The position numbers and the translations under genes were made by a program. A stretch of 64,000 nt of DNA from assembly GCA_016647705.1 (NCBI GenBank), contig CM028338.1, positions 22,651,577 through 22,715,576 of the forward strand, given 5' to 3'. How positions within the stretch are numbered: position 1 is the first letter of the stretch; every line of letters begins with the position of its first letter. Source of the DNA: Eucommia ulmoides. Taxonomy: Eukaryota; Streptophyta; Magnoliopsida; Garryales; Eucommiaceae. A model generated the notes under the pieces. The model saw nothing but the letters and a program-made list of their open reading frames with translations. It was not told the origin of the DNA and did no database searches. Shown one piece after another: positions 46,267 to 57,888 of this stretch.

Positions 46267-49220
46267 TGGGGCATCCCGAATTTTTGATAGGAGAAGAAGT
46301 AGAGATCAGGAAGAAAAGAAAACAAGTTTCATTCCTCCCTCTCTAAGTCCTCCAATCCGTTCATTCTGAAATGGTTTTTCAAGGGCTTTTTTAGGTGTCG
46401 GTTTTGAAAAACTTATTGGGCCGGGATTTTATGTTGAAAATAGAGTCTCCACCTAGCCTAGGGTTAAATGGTGTGCTAAGTCACCGAGAGTTTTAGAAAT
46501 TTATTTTACTTTGAAATGACCTGTATTTTGACTTCATAAAAGTGTATGTATTAAAGATATTCTTAAATTTTGGGGGTCGGTTATGCTTGGGGAAGGTTTT
46601 ACGCACCCCAAGACATCCGTCCATAAATGGTACCTTAGTCTAAATAAATATTCACTTTTAAACAATTCCCGAGTAATTTTCTTTGATTTACCTAAACAAA
46701 ACAATTCCCATTTTTAAAATTTTTCCCTTTTTTTTATGTATTTTTGACATAATTAAAGCTAGTAAATGGTTTGACTATCTATATACAACTACAACTAAAG
46801 CAGATTGAAATAAAAATATTTTTGTATTTTTTGACATAATGAAAGCAGTAAATTACACTAATCTATACTATTATAGGTAGCAAAAACCCAATAGCAGTTT
46901 ATAAGATGCAGAAATGTAAATGACTGAACCTTATAAAGGCTTTTTACACATGTTTGCACAGAGAATCAAGTTGACATGTAGTTCCGACATGCAAACTAGA
47001 CTATATTATTTGGATATGTAACTGAACCCGTACATGGGTTGCCTACGTATCTTGGATTAATGAGAATCAAGTATTTACATAATTTGTTTATTTAAGGTTA
47101 AAACTATATGGTTTTACTTATTAAAGGTGATTGAACCCTTATGTGGGTTGCCTACGTACTTTGGCAAGTAACCAAAGATTACGTCATCACGTGGTTCATT
47201 AAGTTTGATTTCATGTGTTCTTGATGTGTTCTTGATGTTCTTGACATGATCTTGTTCAAACAATTTTAACATAGTTTGATGATTTTGACATGTTTTCTAC
47301 GTTTTTGTCTTGATTACTTGTTATACATGCTATGTATGTGAAATTTAAGTACGAATACTACATGATCATGCTATGTACAAACATAATATGCATATTCAAG
47401 CTAAGATCAAAGGGTGTTTCAAGAATACATACCTACTTAGGGGATGTAGTATTCCCTAAGTGATTACCTTCCTTTCCTCCTTGATCTTCTCAGTTTGAAC
47501 TCGATCGGCCGCAATCAACTTCTTGTGTTCTTCTTCTAAGAACCTCAAGAACACCCTCCAGGATCTAATTTCAGTAGAACAACGACGTGTTATTGAAGAG
47601 AAATACTTGGAAAGTCTAGCACCAGAGAAGTTACTCGAGCTTAGAGAGAGAATCTAGGGTTCCTAGTCTTGAAATTATCAAAAATAGGGACCCTATATAT
47701 ATAGGGCAAGGGCCTATGCATTAATGAATAAGGAGGCTATACCAGACCCTTCCTTAGGGTTTGTTTAGCCTAGGGGACATACCGTTTTTGTTTTGGTTTT
47801 GATCACCTTTGGATGAATTTTGAGTGTAGTGGAAGATTCTCTAAGATTTGGTAATGATTACCAAATCTTTTTCTCGATTTGGTAATGATTGGAAATCATT
47901 AGTAATGATTGGTAGTCATTCGCAATCATTACACTCCCTTGAATCTCATTAGTTGCACATGGGTCCATTTATGACATTATGTGATACTTCCGGTTAGGTT
48001 TAGGGGCTCAGTACCAGTTAGTTTCACTATTTCAATTTGGTTGTCATAAATGCTTCCAAGGTGCATTATATTTAGTCTCGAAGTGTCATCTTTCATTTAA
48101 TTCTAGATGAAGAGTCATGGCTTGGAGAGCACATATCTGGTTGGTTTTGGATTGAATCAGGTTAGTTTTCCTTGTAATCGATAGTTGGATTTCAAGGTTT
48201 CTAGTTCACCCTAAGATATTTTGATGAAAATATATTGATACCATGAACCTACCCCTTCCATGTCATCCCAAGAAATAAATGCTTGATGGGATATGCATTA
48301 AATGCATTAGCTAGATGGCAAACCAGATTGGTTTGGTTTCAATAACGACTAGTCACATTTCAAGATTTTCTGTTAACTCTAAGATATTTTGATCAAAATA
48401 TCTTGATTCCTTGAATTTGGTCTATCCACGTCATCCCAAGAATTTAATGACTGATGGTATGAGCATTTAATTCACATTAAATGCCTAACTTAGGTGGCAA
48501 ACCGAATAGGTTTAGTTTCGATAACGGTTAGTTACCTCCTAAGTGTTTTGGTTTCCTCCATAGAAATTTTGTATAGATAATATTTGTGGGTCTCTTAGTC
48601 ATTTAAAGTCTCCTTTTTTATCCTTTTAATTATGGTTGGGCCCCGATTCATTGGTCTTAGAGAGGTTTGTCAAGACAACTTGGATTTGTTCAAATCCAAA
48701 CCAAGCCCAAATTCTTAATTACCTTGGTGATTTAGAGCTTGTTATAAAATTTCCAATCCTTTATAAAGATCTCTTGGATTGTTTCTAGTTGGTATTTTAT
48801 GTAATATGCATAATTGAAACAAATGTTTTTGGTGTTAAACCAACAAAATTCAGTGAGAGTAAATGTTTCGGGGTCAGGGTAGGTAACCAAGGTAAATTGT
48901 TGAAATATCATATAATTAAAGGGTAGTGGCTAATTTTTATTCATACTAAATATTATTTAATGAAAATAAACCTTTAATAATGTCATTTTAGACCCCCCCC
49001 CCTTAAATTATAGGATTTTTGAGGTTGACCCGAAACTTTTACTTAGCTAAATTTAGTCAAATTTAACGGTTTTCGTGTTTTTACAAGTTTTTTAGTATTT
49101 TTCTGTATTATACAGTGTGATCCAAAGTAGAAATTCATTCTCTTTAAACCTAGCTTAAAGTTTATCTAAACTTGTATTTGATTTGACACAGATGGGACAA
49201 GACAAAATACGGTGTCTACA
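46267..49220 (-). mobile_element. innermost antisense solo Tat/Ogre-like LTR
   Basis: Complete LTR of 2954 bases. The minus strand starts TGTAGACACCGTATTTTGTC at 49220 and ends GGGATGCCCCA at 46267. ATGAC is perfectly duplicated at 46262-46266 and 49221-49225. It gives the unexpanded length for this family. It lies antisense in the plus-strand LTR, at the same target as that LTR used in its own host. Confidence 0.92.
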
Positions 49221-49789
49221 ATGACCCCTAAGACAAACAAACCCTAAGGAAGGCCTTGGGATGACCTTCCATTGGCCAATGCATAGGCCCCTAGGCCTAT
49301 AAATACATGGCTCATTTTCAACAAATTCAAGAGTTGGAACCCACAACTTCTCTCTCTATGTTTGTTCCTAGCTCTCAGGTCTTGAGATTTCTCAAGACAA
49401 CCCTTCTAAAAACACCTCAAAATTCTATTGAAATACATCCCCAATGGAGTTCTTTAGGTTATTGGAGGAATAACTCAAGGACTTAATGGCAACCAATCGA
49501 GGGCAACGAAGAAGATCCAAAGAAGGAGAAGATGGTAATCACTTAAAGACGACTATTTCCCCTAAGTTAGGTATGTCTTCCTAAACCTCCTTTAATATGG
49601 TCTTAAATATGGTTGTGTTACTTGTATATAGCATGTTCATATATCTATTAGACTTATATTTCATATAAATAGCATGTATATCAAGTAATCAAGTCAAAAA
49701 CGTCGGGAACCCGTCAAAATCATCAAACTATGTTAAAAACATCCAAGAACATCAAGAACATGAAGAACACATGAAACCAAACTTAAAAT

Positions 49790-50078
49790 GAACTACGTGA
49801 TGACCTAATCTTTGTTTATTCGCCAAAGTACATAGGTAACCCACGTATGAGTTCGGTCACCTTTAATAATAAAATCATTTTGTTTTGCATAAATGAACCA
49901 CGTGATGACCTGATTCTTGGTTATTCTCCAAGGTACGTAGGCAACCCACGTATGGGTTTGGTTACCTTTAATAATAAAAACTAGCTCATTTATGTTACAT
50001 GTCGGAACTATATGTCGACCTGATTCTCCGTGAAAACAGGGATATATAGGCAACCTTTATAAGGTTCGGTCATTAGGA
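49790..50078 (+). repeat. three subrepeats with AACCCACGTATGGGTT-type hairpin
   Basis: Three head-to-tail copies of about 100 bases with the succession CTACGTGATGACCTGAT, CCAAGGTACGTAGGCAACC and TATGGGTTTGGTCACC. Equivalent copies occur in every LTR of this family and, more diverged, at 58970-59230 and 60780-60860. Confidence 0.85.
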
Positions 50079-52020
50079 AAAATACCAAAAAAAAAAAAAA
50101 AAATCATTCTTATATACTGTCATTGGATTGTCGTTGCTTAGTTTAGATTAGTTTACTTTCTTTTCATTACATAAAAAAATACAAAAATATTTTCATTTTC
50201 AATCTGCTTTATTGGTTGCTGCATAGTAGATAGTTAGTTTACTACTTTCCTTAAATATCAAAAATACATTAAAAAAAAAATGAAAAAAAAGAATTATTTT
50301 GTTAACAAAAACCAAAAAAAAATTGTTTGAACTTTGTTTAAATGCGAATAATCATTTAGATTGAGGTACCGTCTTCAGAGGAGTGTCTTAGGGTGCGTAA
50401 AACCATTGTCGAGCATAACCTACCCCCAAACTTTAAAGAAATCTCTGATACATGACCTTTACGAGTAAAAACATGGGCCATTTCAAAACAAAAAAAAAAT
50501 GAATTTCACAAACCTCGGTGACTTAGCACACTATTTAACCAATGCTAGGTGGAGACTCCGAATTCAACACAAATCTCGACCCAAAGAAGTTTTTAAAATC
50601 GAAGCCTAGAAAATCCCTTGAAAACCATTTTAAAAAATGAACGGATTTGGAGGATTTCGAGAGGGAGAAATGAAAACTTGTTTTCCACATCTTCCTGATC
50701 TCTACTTCCTCTAACTTTCAAACAAAATTCAGGGTGTGTTAGTCATCTCCTCTTGTCTTGATCTTGAATAGTTTTGAACGAATTTAGGAGATTGTGCAAG
50801 ATTCTCAAAGATCTTCCAAAGATTTTGTAATGATTACTTATCTAGGTTCAATGATTGGAAATCATTGCAAATCATTTGCAATCATGAGAAATCATTAGTC
50901 ATAATTACACAATCTTGGATATGATTGGTTAAACATGGGAGCATTTATGGCTTGAAGTGACATATCATATTTGGTTTAGGGGCTAAATACCCGTTATTTC
51001 ACTATTTCAATTTGGTTGCCATTAATGCTTCCAAGGTTAAATTAATATGGTCTTGATGAGTCATTTGGCATTTAATTCTTGATTTATACCCTTGATTTGA
51101 TGGGCTTTGAATCAATAATATTTGAATCAAATCGTCTTAGTTTGTCTTGTAACGGGTAGTCACATTTCAAGAATTTCGGTTAACCCTAAGATATTTTGGT
51201 CAAAATATCTTCATTCCTTGAATTTATCCAATCCATGTCATCCCAAACATTAAATAATTGATGGATGGAATTTTTAATGCTCATTAAATGCCATTCTTAG
51301 GTGGCAAACCGAATCGGTTTGGTTTCGATAACGGTTAGTTACTTTCTAAGTAACTTTGTTCCTTCCTTAGATATTTTTTATGAAATTTCTAGGAAGATTA
51401 CTTAGTCCATTAATGCTCGTGTTGATGAATCATAATTTCTTGGTTTGGCCTTTTCTTGGATGGGCTTCGATTGCTAATCAAATAACTTTCGGTTAGGTCG
51501 ATTTCGAACTAAGTCTTAATCTTTAGTTACTTTGAAAACAAGGATTTGTCATGCATATTTTTTGCCTTGATCAAGGTATTTTTCATTGTATTTAGGTATA
51601 TTTTAACTTTAAACTGTATTTAAATAAGTATTTTTGGTGTTGAATAAACGAAACAGGTGATAGTAAATGTTTTAGTGTTAAAGTAGGTAACAAAGGTAAT
51701 TAGAGAAATTTCCTATAATTAAAGGAAGTAACTAATTTTTATTCATATCAAAAGTGGTTTAATTGAAAATCAACCCTTGATAATGTCATCTTAGTCCCCC
51801 CCTAATTTTAGGAATTTTGAGGTTGACCCGAAACTTTTACTTTACCGAATTCAGTCAAATTCAACAGTTTTATATTTTCTTATGTTTTTGTTGTTTTTTC
51901 TGTATTATTCAATGTGATCTGAGGTAAAAATTCATTCCATTTAAACCTTTGCTTAAAATTTATCTGAACTTCTACTTTTGGTTTAACACTAACTGGGCAG
52001 GACAAAATGCAGCGTCTACA

Positions 52021-52357
52021 ATATTTATCATGATCTAGATTAATCCGATGTAAAATCGCGGCAATCACTGAGATGATTGAATGTTTGAATATGATTGCTT
52101 GAATATACTTTAGCCAAAATAATCTTGCATGGAAGTGAAAAAGAAAATATACATACCACGTATAGGTATATTGCCTAAAACATTAGAAATAAACTCGGGA
52201 AAGTAGAGGAAAATGAAGAGATGATGCATTGTTAAGAAAACCATTCATTTGAACCCTCTCCCAAAATTCGTCAGAAAGTTATTGAAAGTCAGACTCAGAC
52301 AGTCAGTGATCTCCATCCCAAGACATATTTTCCTATTTCAGGACATCTTAAGCTTAA
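52021..52357. other. unassigned sequence between Tat LTR and Athila-type insertion
   Basis: A+T-rich sequence with no recognised domain. It is the left flank into which the element 52358-57883 inserted and should be contiguous in origin with 57889 onward. Confidence 0.4.
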
Positions 52358-53740
52358 TGATGAGTAGTTTATTTACCAACAAATCAAGTACTTTTAGATT
52401 CAAATATTTGTGTGTTTTCAAGCACTTTTGTTAGTTTAATGTGTTTTTGTAATGTTTTTTAGGTTTTTGAATAAATTGGTGAAAAGAAGCAAAGTCGGTA
52501 CTGGTGGAGTAACTTCAAGGCCATTTTGGACACTTATGCGACTCTATTTTGGAAACACTCAAAACACGGAAGTTGTAGATCATTGTCTTATATTTCTATA
52601 GGTTTTTGAATCACCTCAATAAGAGTTTAGACGAGAACATTACAGCCAAAATACCAAAAGGTATCACTGCCGCAGCAGTGACACCACCGCCACGGTTGTC
52701 AAACAGCAGAGAGTTGCCGACATAACTGATATTTTGGGATATCTTGTGATATTTTTTTATCCGTATATCATATCCTCTTCTTCCAAATACCCTAGGACAT
52801 TTTGGAGATAATTTTGGATATTTTTGGAGCTTCTTAATCAAAGACCAAAGAGTAGAACACATTTTGATGAAGTAGAAACAAGATCGGAGCGGTTTCGGCG
52901 GAAGTGGAACACCCTACTCTTAAGATTTTCTTTCCTTTCTTCATTTCTCTCTTTGTTCTTAACTTTTCATGTTGTATAATGTTTTTCTTCTCTTCAAATC
53001 TTTAATATTTGGTAATGATCATGTATAGCTAAACATATGTTATTTAGGGGTTGATTAGTTAATGAAAATGTTGTTTGTTTGAATCCGTGTTTCGTTATCG
53101 GTTGTTTGTCTTTATCTGATTGTGTTTACCTTTTTATTACAATATTGATATGCTTGTTATGGTATTAGGGTTGGTTTTGAGAATATAGGGTTTGACACTC
53201 GGGAGAGGTAACCCCATATTTGGACTAGGGTTAAACACATCATGACGATCTAACGACCTGAGAGGGCGTTAGAAAGTGTGCAATTCATGAGGTTGGGTCA
53301 AGACTCATATGACTAAGGGTCGTATAGACGTTGAAGGGGATTTCAGTATTAACGCAAAGTCACATATTTGCTCATTTTACACTCGGAAGAGGTAGTGAGC
53401 GAGTTTACGATACTTAGATTGTTGGATAGTTTGAATGCCATTAATGTAAACTGGACTAAAACGAACATGTTTAAGTGAACAAAGTCAATCCCTAAATAAT
53501 TTATTCCCCTAAACATTATCATTAGTATTATAATTTAATTAGTTATTAGTTTAGTTTATATTCTTAAAACAAAAACCCAAAATTCAATCGCCTAGATAAA
53601 ATCTGGTTGTGACAATTGCGGTACTTAGCGACGATCTAATCCAATCCCTGTGGATACGACAACCCTAACTCTTCCAACCCTATACTAAAACTTGACCCGT
53701 ACACTTGCGGTGAAAGTAGCGACATGAAATTCCGCTACCA
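52358..53740 (+). repeat. 5' LTR of gag-only element
   Basis: Starts TGATGAGTAG at 52358 and ends CCGCTACCA at 53740, followed by the PBS. Shares the Athila LTR blocks and has CCGC..GCGGTG-type inverted units at about 52665-52705. Confidence 0.95.
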
Positions 53741-53746
53741 AGTTTT

Positions 53747-53764
53747 TGGCGCCATTGCCGGGGA
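53747..53764 (+). other. primer-binding site (tRNA-Asp)
   Basis: TGGCGCCATTGCCGGGGA, one mismatch from the complement of the plant tRNA-Asp 3' end (TGGCGCCGTTGCCGGGGA). It is the best-preserved PBS in the window and sets the orientation and LTR edge. Confidence 0.92.
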
Positions 53765-53889
53765 TTGGATTTTAGATTGTTGTTGTTATTGTGAGTAAAT
53801 AAATTGATTTTAATTTAGGCATTTATTGTGTTTATAATTTGTTTTTCCTTGTAGTTTTTGTTTTTTTTTTCCCTGCAGAGTACTTGAAG

Positions 53890-54900
53890 ATGTTAGATCA
53901 ACAGGTACTTATGCAATTCTTTCAACAAGATTCCAAGCTATTTTATTGTGCTTGGGATTATTATAAGGAGTTGTTATTCCAGTTCTTGAACCATAGTCTC
54001 CCTAGGGAGTGTCATCTTTTAAATTTTCTCGACGGGTTATAAGACACAACCAGAAATTGGGTTGAATGAGGAAATCGTACGACCTCATTCGACCAACTAA
54101 CCACAGATGAAGCCTTTTAGGCATTAGAGGAAATGGCAGCCTTTGATTATCAGACTTGGAATTATTCACCAAGTCACCAAAGCTTGGGGGATTTTTCCAA
54201 TACCACGGTACAATGGATTGACACTCCGGTTCAAGATATGGAGTCTTCTCCCACCTTGGAGGAAATGTTTGCTACTGTTATGGGGGAGACTCAGATATTA
54301 TTAAGGGAAACACATTATCAACTCAAAGAGCACGAGGATCATCTTGACAATATCGAGACGATTTGCGCGGAGATTGATGCGACCGTAACGTCTATTCAGA
54401 TACAAATCGGTCAACTTATCTGCTTCATTAAGACCGAGTCAGAGACAGTGGCACTGAGAAGTGAACAAATCACATCCGAATGTGAAAGCCACCATGAGGA
54501 ACCGAAAGCAAGAGGAAGGTACTTGGGTGAGATCAAAGACGATCATGAAGATGCTACAACCCAAGTATGGTTTGGCGATGAAAAATCATATGTTAATAGT
54601 CGTGATTTTTTATTGTTTGAATTCCAATTGGTCATGCCACCCCCGAGCCCAGACGATCACATATACGAGGATCCGATGTGGCTCACCTATCTTACCCCAT
54701 TTCCAGCTCAATACATCCAAGCAAACCGAGCACATGAGACGGAAACGAGTCGAGTTGAGAGTATGAGCTGAATAGAGCCAAATCTCGCCAATCTTAAAGG
54801 CGTTCAAAATCAAGACTCGTATGTGGTGTTGTATGACACATACTACGGGCAAAAGTCGCTCTTTGACGAGTCGTTCTCCATATCGGGCCGAGGACTATAA
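53890..54900 (+). pseudogene. gag-like region of gag-only element
   Basis: Begins near LKMLDQQVLMQFF and ends around DESFSISGRGL just before the AAGCGCTTC motif. The first part (53890-54042) has YCAWDYYKELLFQFLNHSLP and CHLLNFLDGL. The longest open stretch (54133-54771) starts with LAAFDYQ-type text and continues through a predicted coiled region rich in Glu, Ile and Gln (about residues 50-110), SETVALRSEQITSECESHHE and YEDPMWL. It resembles the N-terminal part of Athila gag, but the C-terminal half is specific to this family. No zinc knuckle is visible. It is broken. Confidence 0.7.
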
Positions 54901-55777
54901 ACGAAGCGCTTCTTAGGAGGCAACCCAAGTTAAAAATAAATTAGATCCATCTCCGCTGACTTGATTCGTGCTCTAAACCCCCGTCTTCATTATAATGTTT
55001 TATGTTTTCATTGAGATCGCTGATGGGTCATTGTGGACATTGCACGTATTAAGTTCGGGGGTGATGTTTAGTTGTTGTTAGTTGTGTTGTTTAGTATATT
55101 GTGTGCATGTTTGTTTAGTGTAGTTTGTGTTTGTGTGTTGTTATTGTTGCATGCTGAGTTTTGAGTTTGTCTGGGCCATTACCCAATGATGAAATTATCC
55201 CCTGGTTGTTTGTTGAGGTCAAGGGTAATGCCCATTCATGTGTATTCTGTGTGTTTGGCATGCCGTTTTGGTAAAAGTTATTGTGGATCCTAAATTACAC
55301 GAGCACATAGACTCAATGTATAGCTATTCAATTGATTTAAGGCCAATTATCCGTTATCCAAGCTTATGATAATTTTAGGGATTCTAGAACCTGATTGGGG
55401 GAAACTTAAGGCGAAATCCTAGGCGAGGTTATTTAGGAGACATGATTTAGGCATTCATTTTGATCGCTTGAGCCTTTGAAGCTTACCATGTTACATATTT
55501 ATCCCTCATTACCCTGTCGAAACCAATTTGCCATTTCAATTCTGAACACATAACAAATACCTTTGCAAATTGAATTTATTTCAAACCTTTATTGCTAAAC
55601 CAAAGGCACAATTTGAGTGAATCAAGTTAGTATTCGTGTATGCTACTTGACGTGAGTGGTTGGGTTTAGGGCGAAATTTTGATTAGTTCGGTATTCGAGT
55701 ATTCGCTTGTCATTTTTCTTTCATTTTAACCACTCCTGTGAAATTATAAAAATCGAATAAGTTTGGGGGTGTGGTTT

Positions 55778-55830
<53 letters not shown>

Positions 55831-56452
55831 ATATGTAAATATAGTTCTATTTTCTTTTCTTTTGATAAGTGAGTACGGCGTTCCCAAATGTTAGTTCAAG
55901 GTTGTTTCAAATTTATATATAGGGGTTCGAGTGTGATTATGCCAAGCGTTGTGCCTTGGGTATTATTGAGTTAATGATGTTAACCCATTTTATATTTCCA
56001 ATATACCCTTGGCCATGTTCCAAATCGAACCAAGTCCTATTGATCTTTATGAACTGCTTAACCTACGTTAGTGGAGAGTAGAACCCAGTCAGGCGTATGG
56101 ATATCCTAATCATTTATGGTTAAAGTTGTGAGCTTCGTTGGTGGATAATCTAATCCGATCGTTGGATAGTTATATTATTGAGTTGTGCAAACACACGTTG
56201 AAAGGATCTAGAAGGGTGTTTACCATTATTGAATTTCGAAATTCTAGAACATCACATGATGCGTTTTACTCCTAATCTCAATATAATTGGGGATTGTTGA
56301 GGGAAAATATTTTGGTCTGATTAGTTGAATTCAAAACTCGCATACCATTGTTTATGTCTTTTTAGTTTTTGTGTTAGTTATTTCGTTTGTTTTTTATTTT
56401 AGTGTGAGTGTTTTTGCTTGAAAACAAACAAACGTTTGAGTTTGGGGGTATT
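54901..56452 (+). other. 3' non-coding region and polypurine tract
   Basis: Collinear with the minus-strand regions 24882-26370 and 34211-35800. It contains an uninterrupted A46 run (55783-55828) at the place where the other copies have shorter runs. The tract AGTTTGGGGGTATT directly precedes the 3' LTR. I see no gene. Confidence 0.8.
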
Positions 56453-57883
56453 TGATGAGTGGTTTATTTACCAACAAATCAAGTATTTTTAGATTCAAAT
56501 ATTTATGTGTTTTCAAGCACTTTTATTAGTTTAATGTGTGTGTTTTTGTATTGTTTTTTAAGGTTTTTGAATAAATGGGTGAAAAGAGGTAAAGTCGGTA
56601 CAGGTGGAGTAACTTCAAGGCCATTTTGGACAATTATACAACTCTATTTTGGAAAAACTCAAAACATGGAAGTTGTAGATCATTATCTTAGCTTTCCACA
56701 GGTTTTTGAATTACCTTAATAGGAGTTCGAACGAGAACGTTACAGCCAAAACACCGAAAGGTGTCACCGCAGCAGCGGTGACACCACCACCGTGGCAGTC
56801 AAACAACAGAGAGTTGCTAAACTCTATATATTTCCACTGCCGCTGCGGTAGTCAGACTGCTGACAGAACTGATATTTTGAGATATTTTGGGATATTTTTT
56901 TATCCCTATATCATCTTCCCTTCTTCCAAACACCCTAGGACGTTTTGGAGATAATTTTGGATATTTTTGGAGCTTCTTGATCAAAGACCAAAGAGGAGAA
57001 CACATTTTGATAAAGTAGAAACAAGATCGGAGTGGTTTCGGCGGAAGTGGAACACCCCACTCTTAAGATTTGCTTTCCTGTCTTCATTTCTCTCTTTGTT
57101 CTTAACTTTGCATATTGTATAATGTTATTCTTCTCTTCAAATCTTGAATATTTGGTAATGATCATGTATAGCTAAACATATGCTATTTAGGGGTTGATTA
57201 GTTAATGAAAATATTGTTTGTTTGAATCCGTGTTTCGTTATCGGTTGTTTGTCTTTATCCGATTGTGTTTACCGCTTTATTACAATCTTGATATGCTTGT
57301 TATGGTATTAGAGTTGCTTTTGAGAATGCGGGGATTGACACTCGGGAGAGGTAACCCCGGATTCGGACTAGGATTAAACACATCATGATGATTTAAAGAC
57401 CCGGGAGAGCGTTAGAAAGTGTGCAATCCAGGAGGTTGGGTGAAGACTCATGTAACTAAGGGTCGTATAGACGTTGAGGGGGACTTCGGTGTTGACGCGA
57501 AGTCCCATATTTGCTTACTTTACACTCGGGAGAGGTAGTGAGCGAGTTTACGATACTTAGATTGTTAGATAGTTTGAATGTTGCTAATGTAAACTAGACT
57601 AAAACGAACACGTTTAAGTGAACGAAGTCAATCCCTAAATAATTTATTCCTCTAAACATTATCATTAGTATTATAATTTAATTAGTTATTAGTTTAGTTT
57701 ATATTCTTAAAACAAAAACCCAAAACTCAATCGCATAGATAAAATCTGGTTATGACAATCGTGGTACTTTGCGACGATCTATTCCAATCCCTGTGGATAC
57801 GACAACCCTAACTCTTCCAACCCTATACTAAAACTTGACCCGTACACTTGCGATGAAAGTAGCGCCTTGAAATTCCGCTACCA
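56453..57883 (+). repeat. 3' LTR of gag-only element
   Basis: Starts TGATGAGTGG at 56453 and ends CCGCTACCA at 57883. It is a close match to 52358-53740. Palindromic units CACCGCAGCAGCGGTG and CTGCCGCTGCGGTAG lie at about 56765-56855. Confidence 0.95.
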
Positions 57884-57888
57884 CTCAA

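Larger units (their letters stand above)
42861..50741 (+). mobile_element. plus-strand solo Tat/Ogre-like LTR nested in an LTR of its own family
   Basis: Begins TGTACACACCACATTTTGTCC at 42861 and ends GGGTGTGTTA at 50741. It is about 2.8 kb once its own insertions (43665-45786 and 46267-49220) are removed. A perfect 5-base duplication GTCAT flanks it. No PBS or coding region is attached. It is antisense to the LTR it sits in. Confidence 0.9.
42195..52020 (-). repeat. outermost antisense Tat/Ogre-like LTR, split and incomplete
   Basis: Two pieces of one minus-strand LTR: 42195-42860 and 50742-52020. The right end is complete (complement reads TGTAGACGCTGC from 52020); the left end is missing. 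Between them lies a plus-strand LTR of the same family flanked by GTCAT on both sides (42856-42860 and 50742-50746). Confidence 0.8.
52358..57883 (+). mobile_element. gag-only Athila-type element with both LTRs
   Basis: Structurally complete non-autonomous element of 5.5 kb: 5' LTR, PBS, gag-like frame, 3' non-coding region, polypurine tract and 3' LTR, flanked by CTTAA (52353-52357) and CTCAA (57884-57888). No protease, RT, RNase H or integrase is present. The gag-like frame runs directly into the AAGCGCTTCTTAGGAGGC motif that normally follows pol. Read by eye, the two LTRs differ at several percent of sites and slightly in length, which would suggest an age of a few million years on common plant clocks. 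The gag-like region is broken. Confidence 0.92.

Noticed and set aside
42195-52020. Reading the inverted modules as a giant foldback DNA transposon
   Set aside because: The LTR ends TG..CA, the 5-base duplications at each nested boundary and the PBS at 16889 explain the arrangement as nested LTRs.
53747-53764. tRNA-Asp-like sequence
   Set aside because: Only 18 bases, complementary to the tRNA 3' end and placed beside an LTR, so it is a primer site and not a tRNA gene. No tRNA or rRNA gene was recognised anywhere.
54461-54766. Second frame overlapping the gag-like region
   Set aside because: It is a shadow of the longer frame at 54133-54771, which shares text with the related copies.
55783-55828. 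A46 run as the tail of a SINE or processed pseudogene
   Set aside because: Sequence on both sides is collinear with the other Athila 3' regions, so nothing was inserted here.
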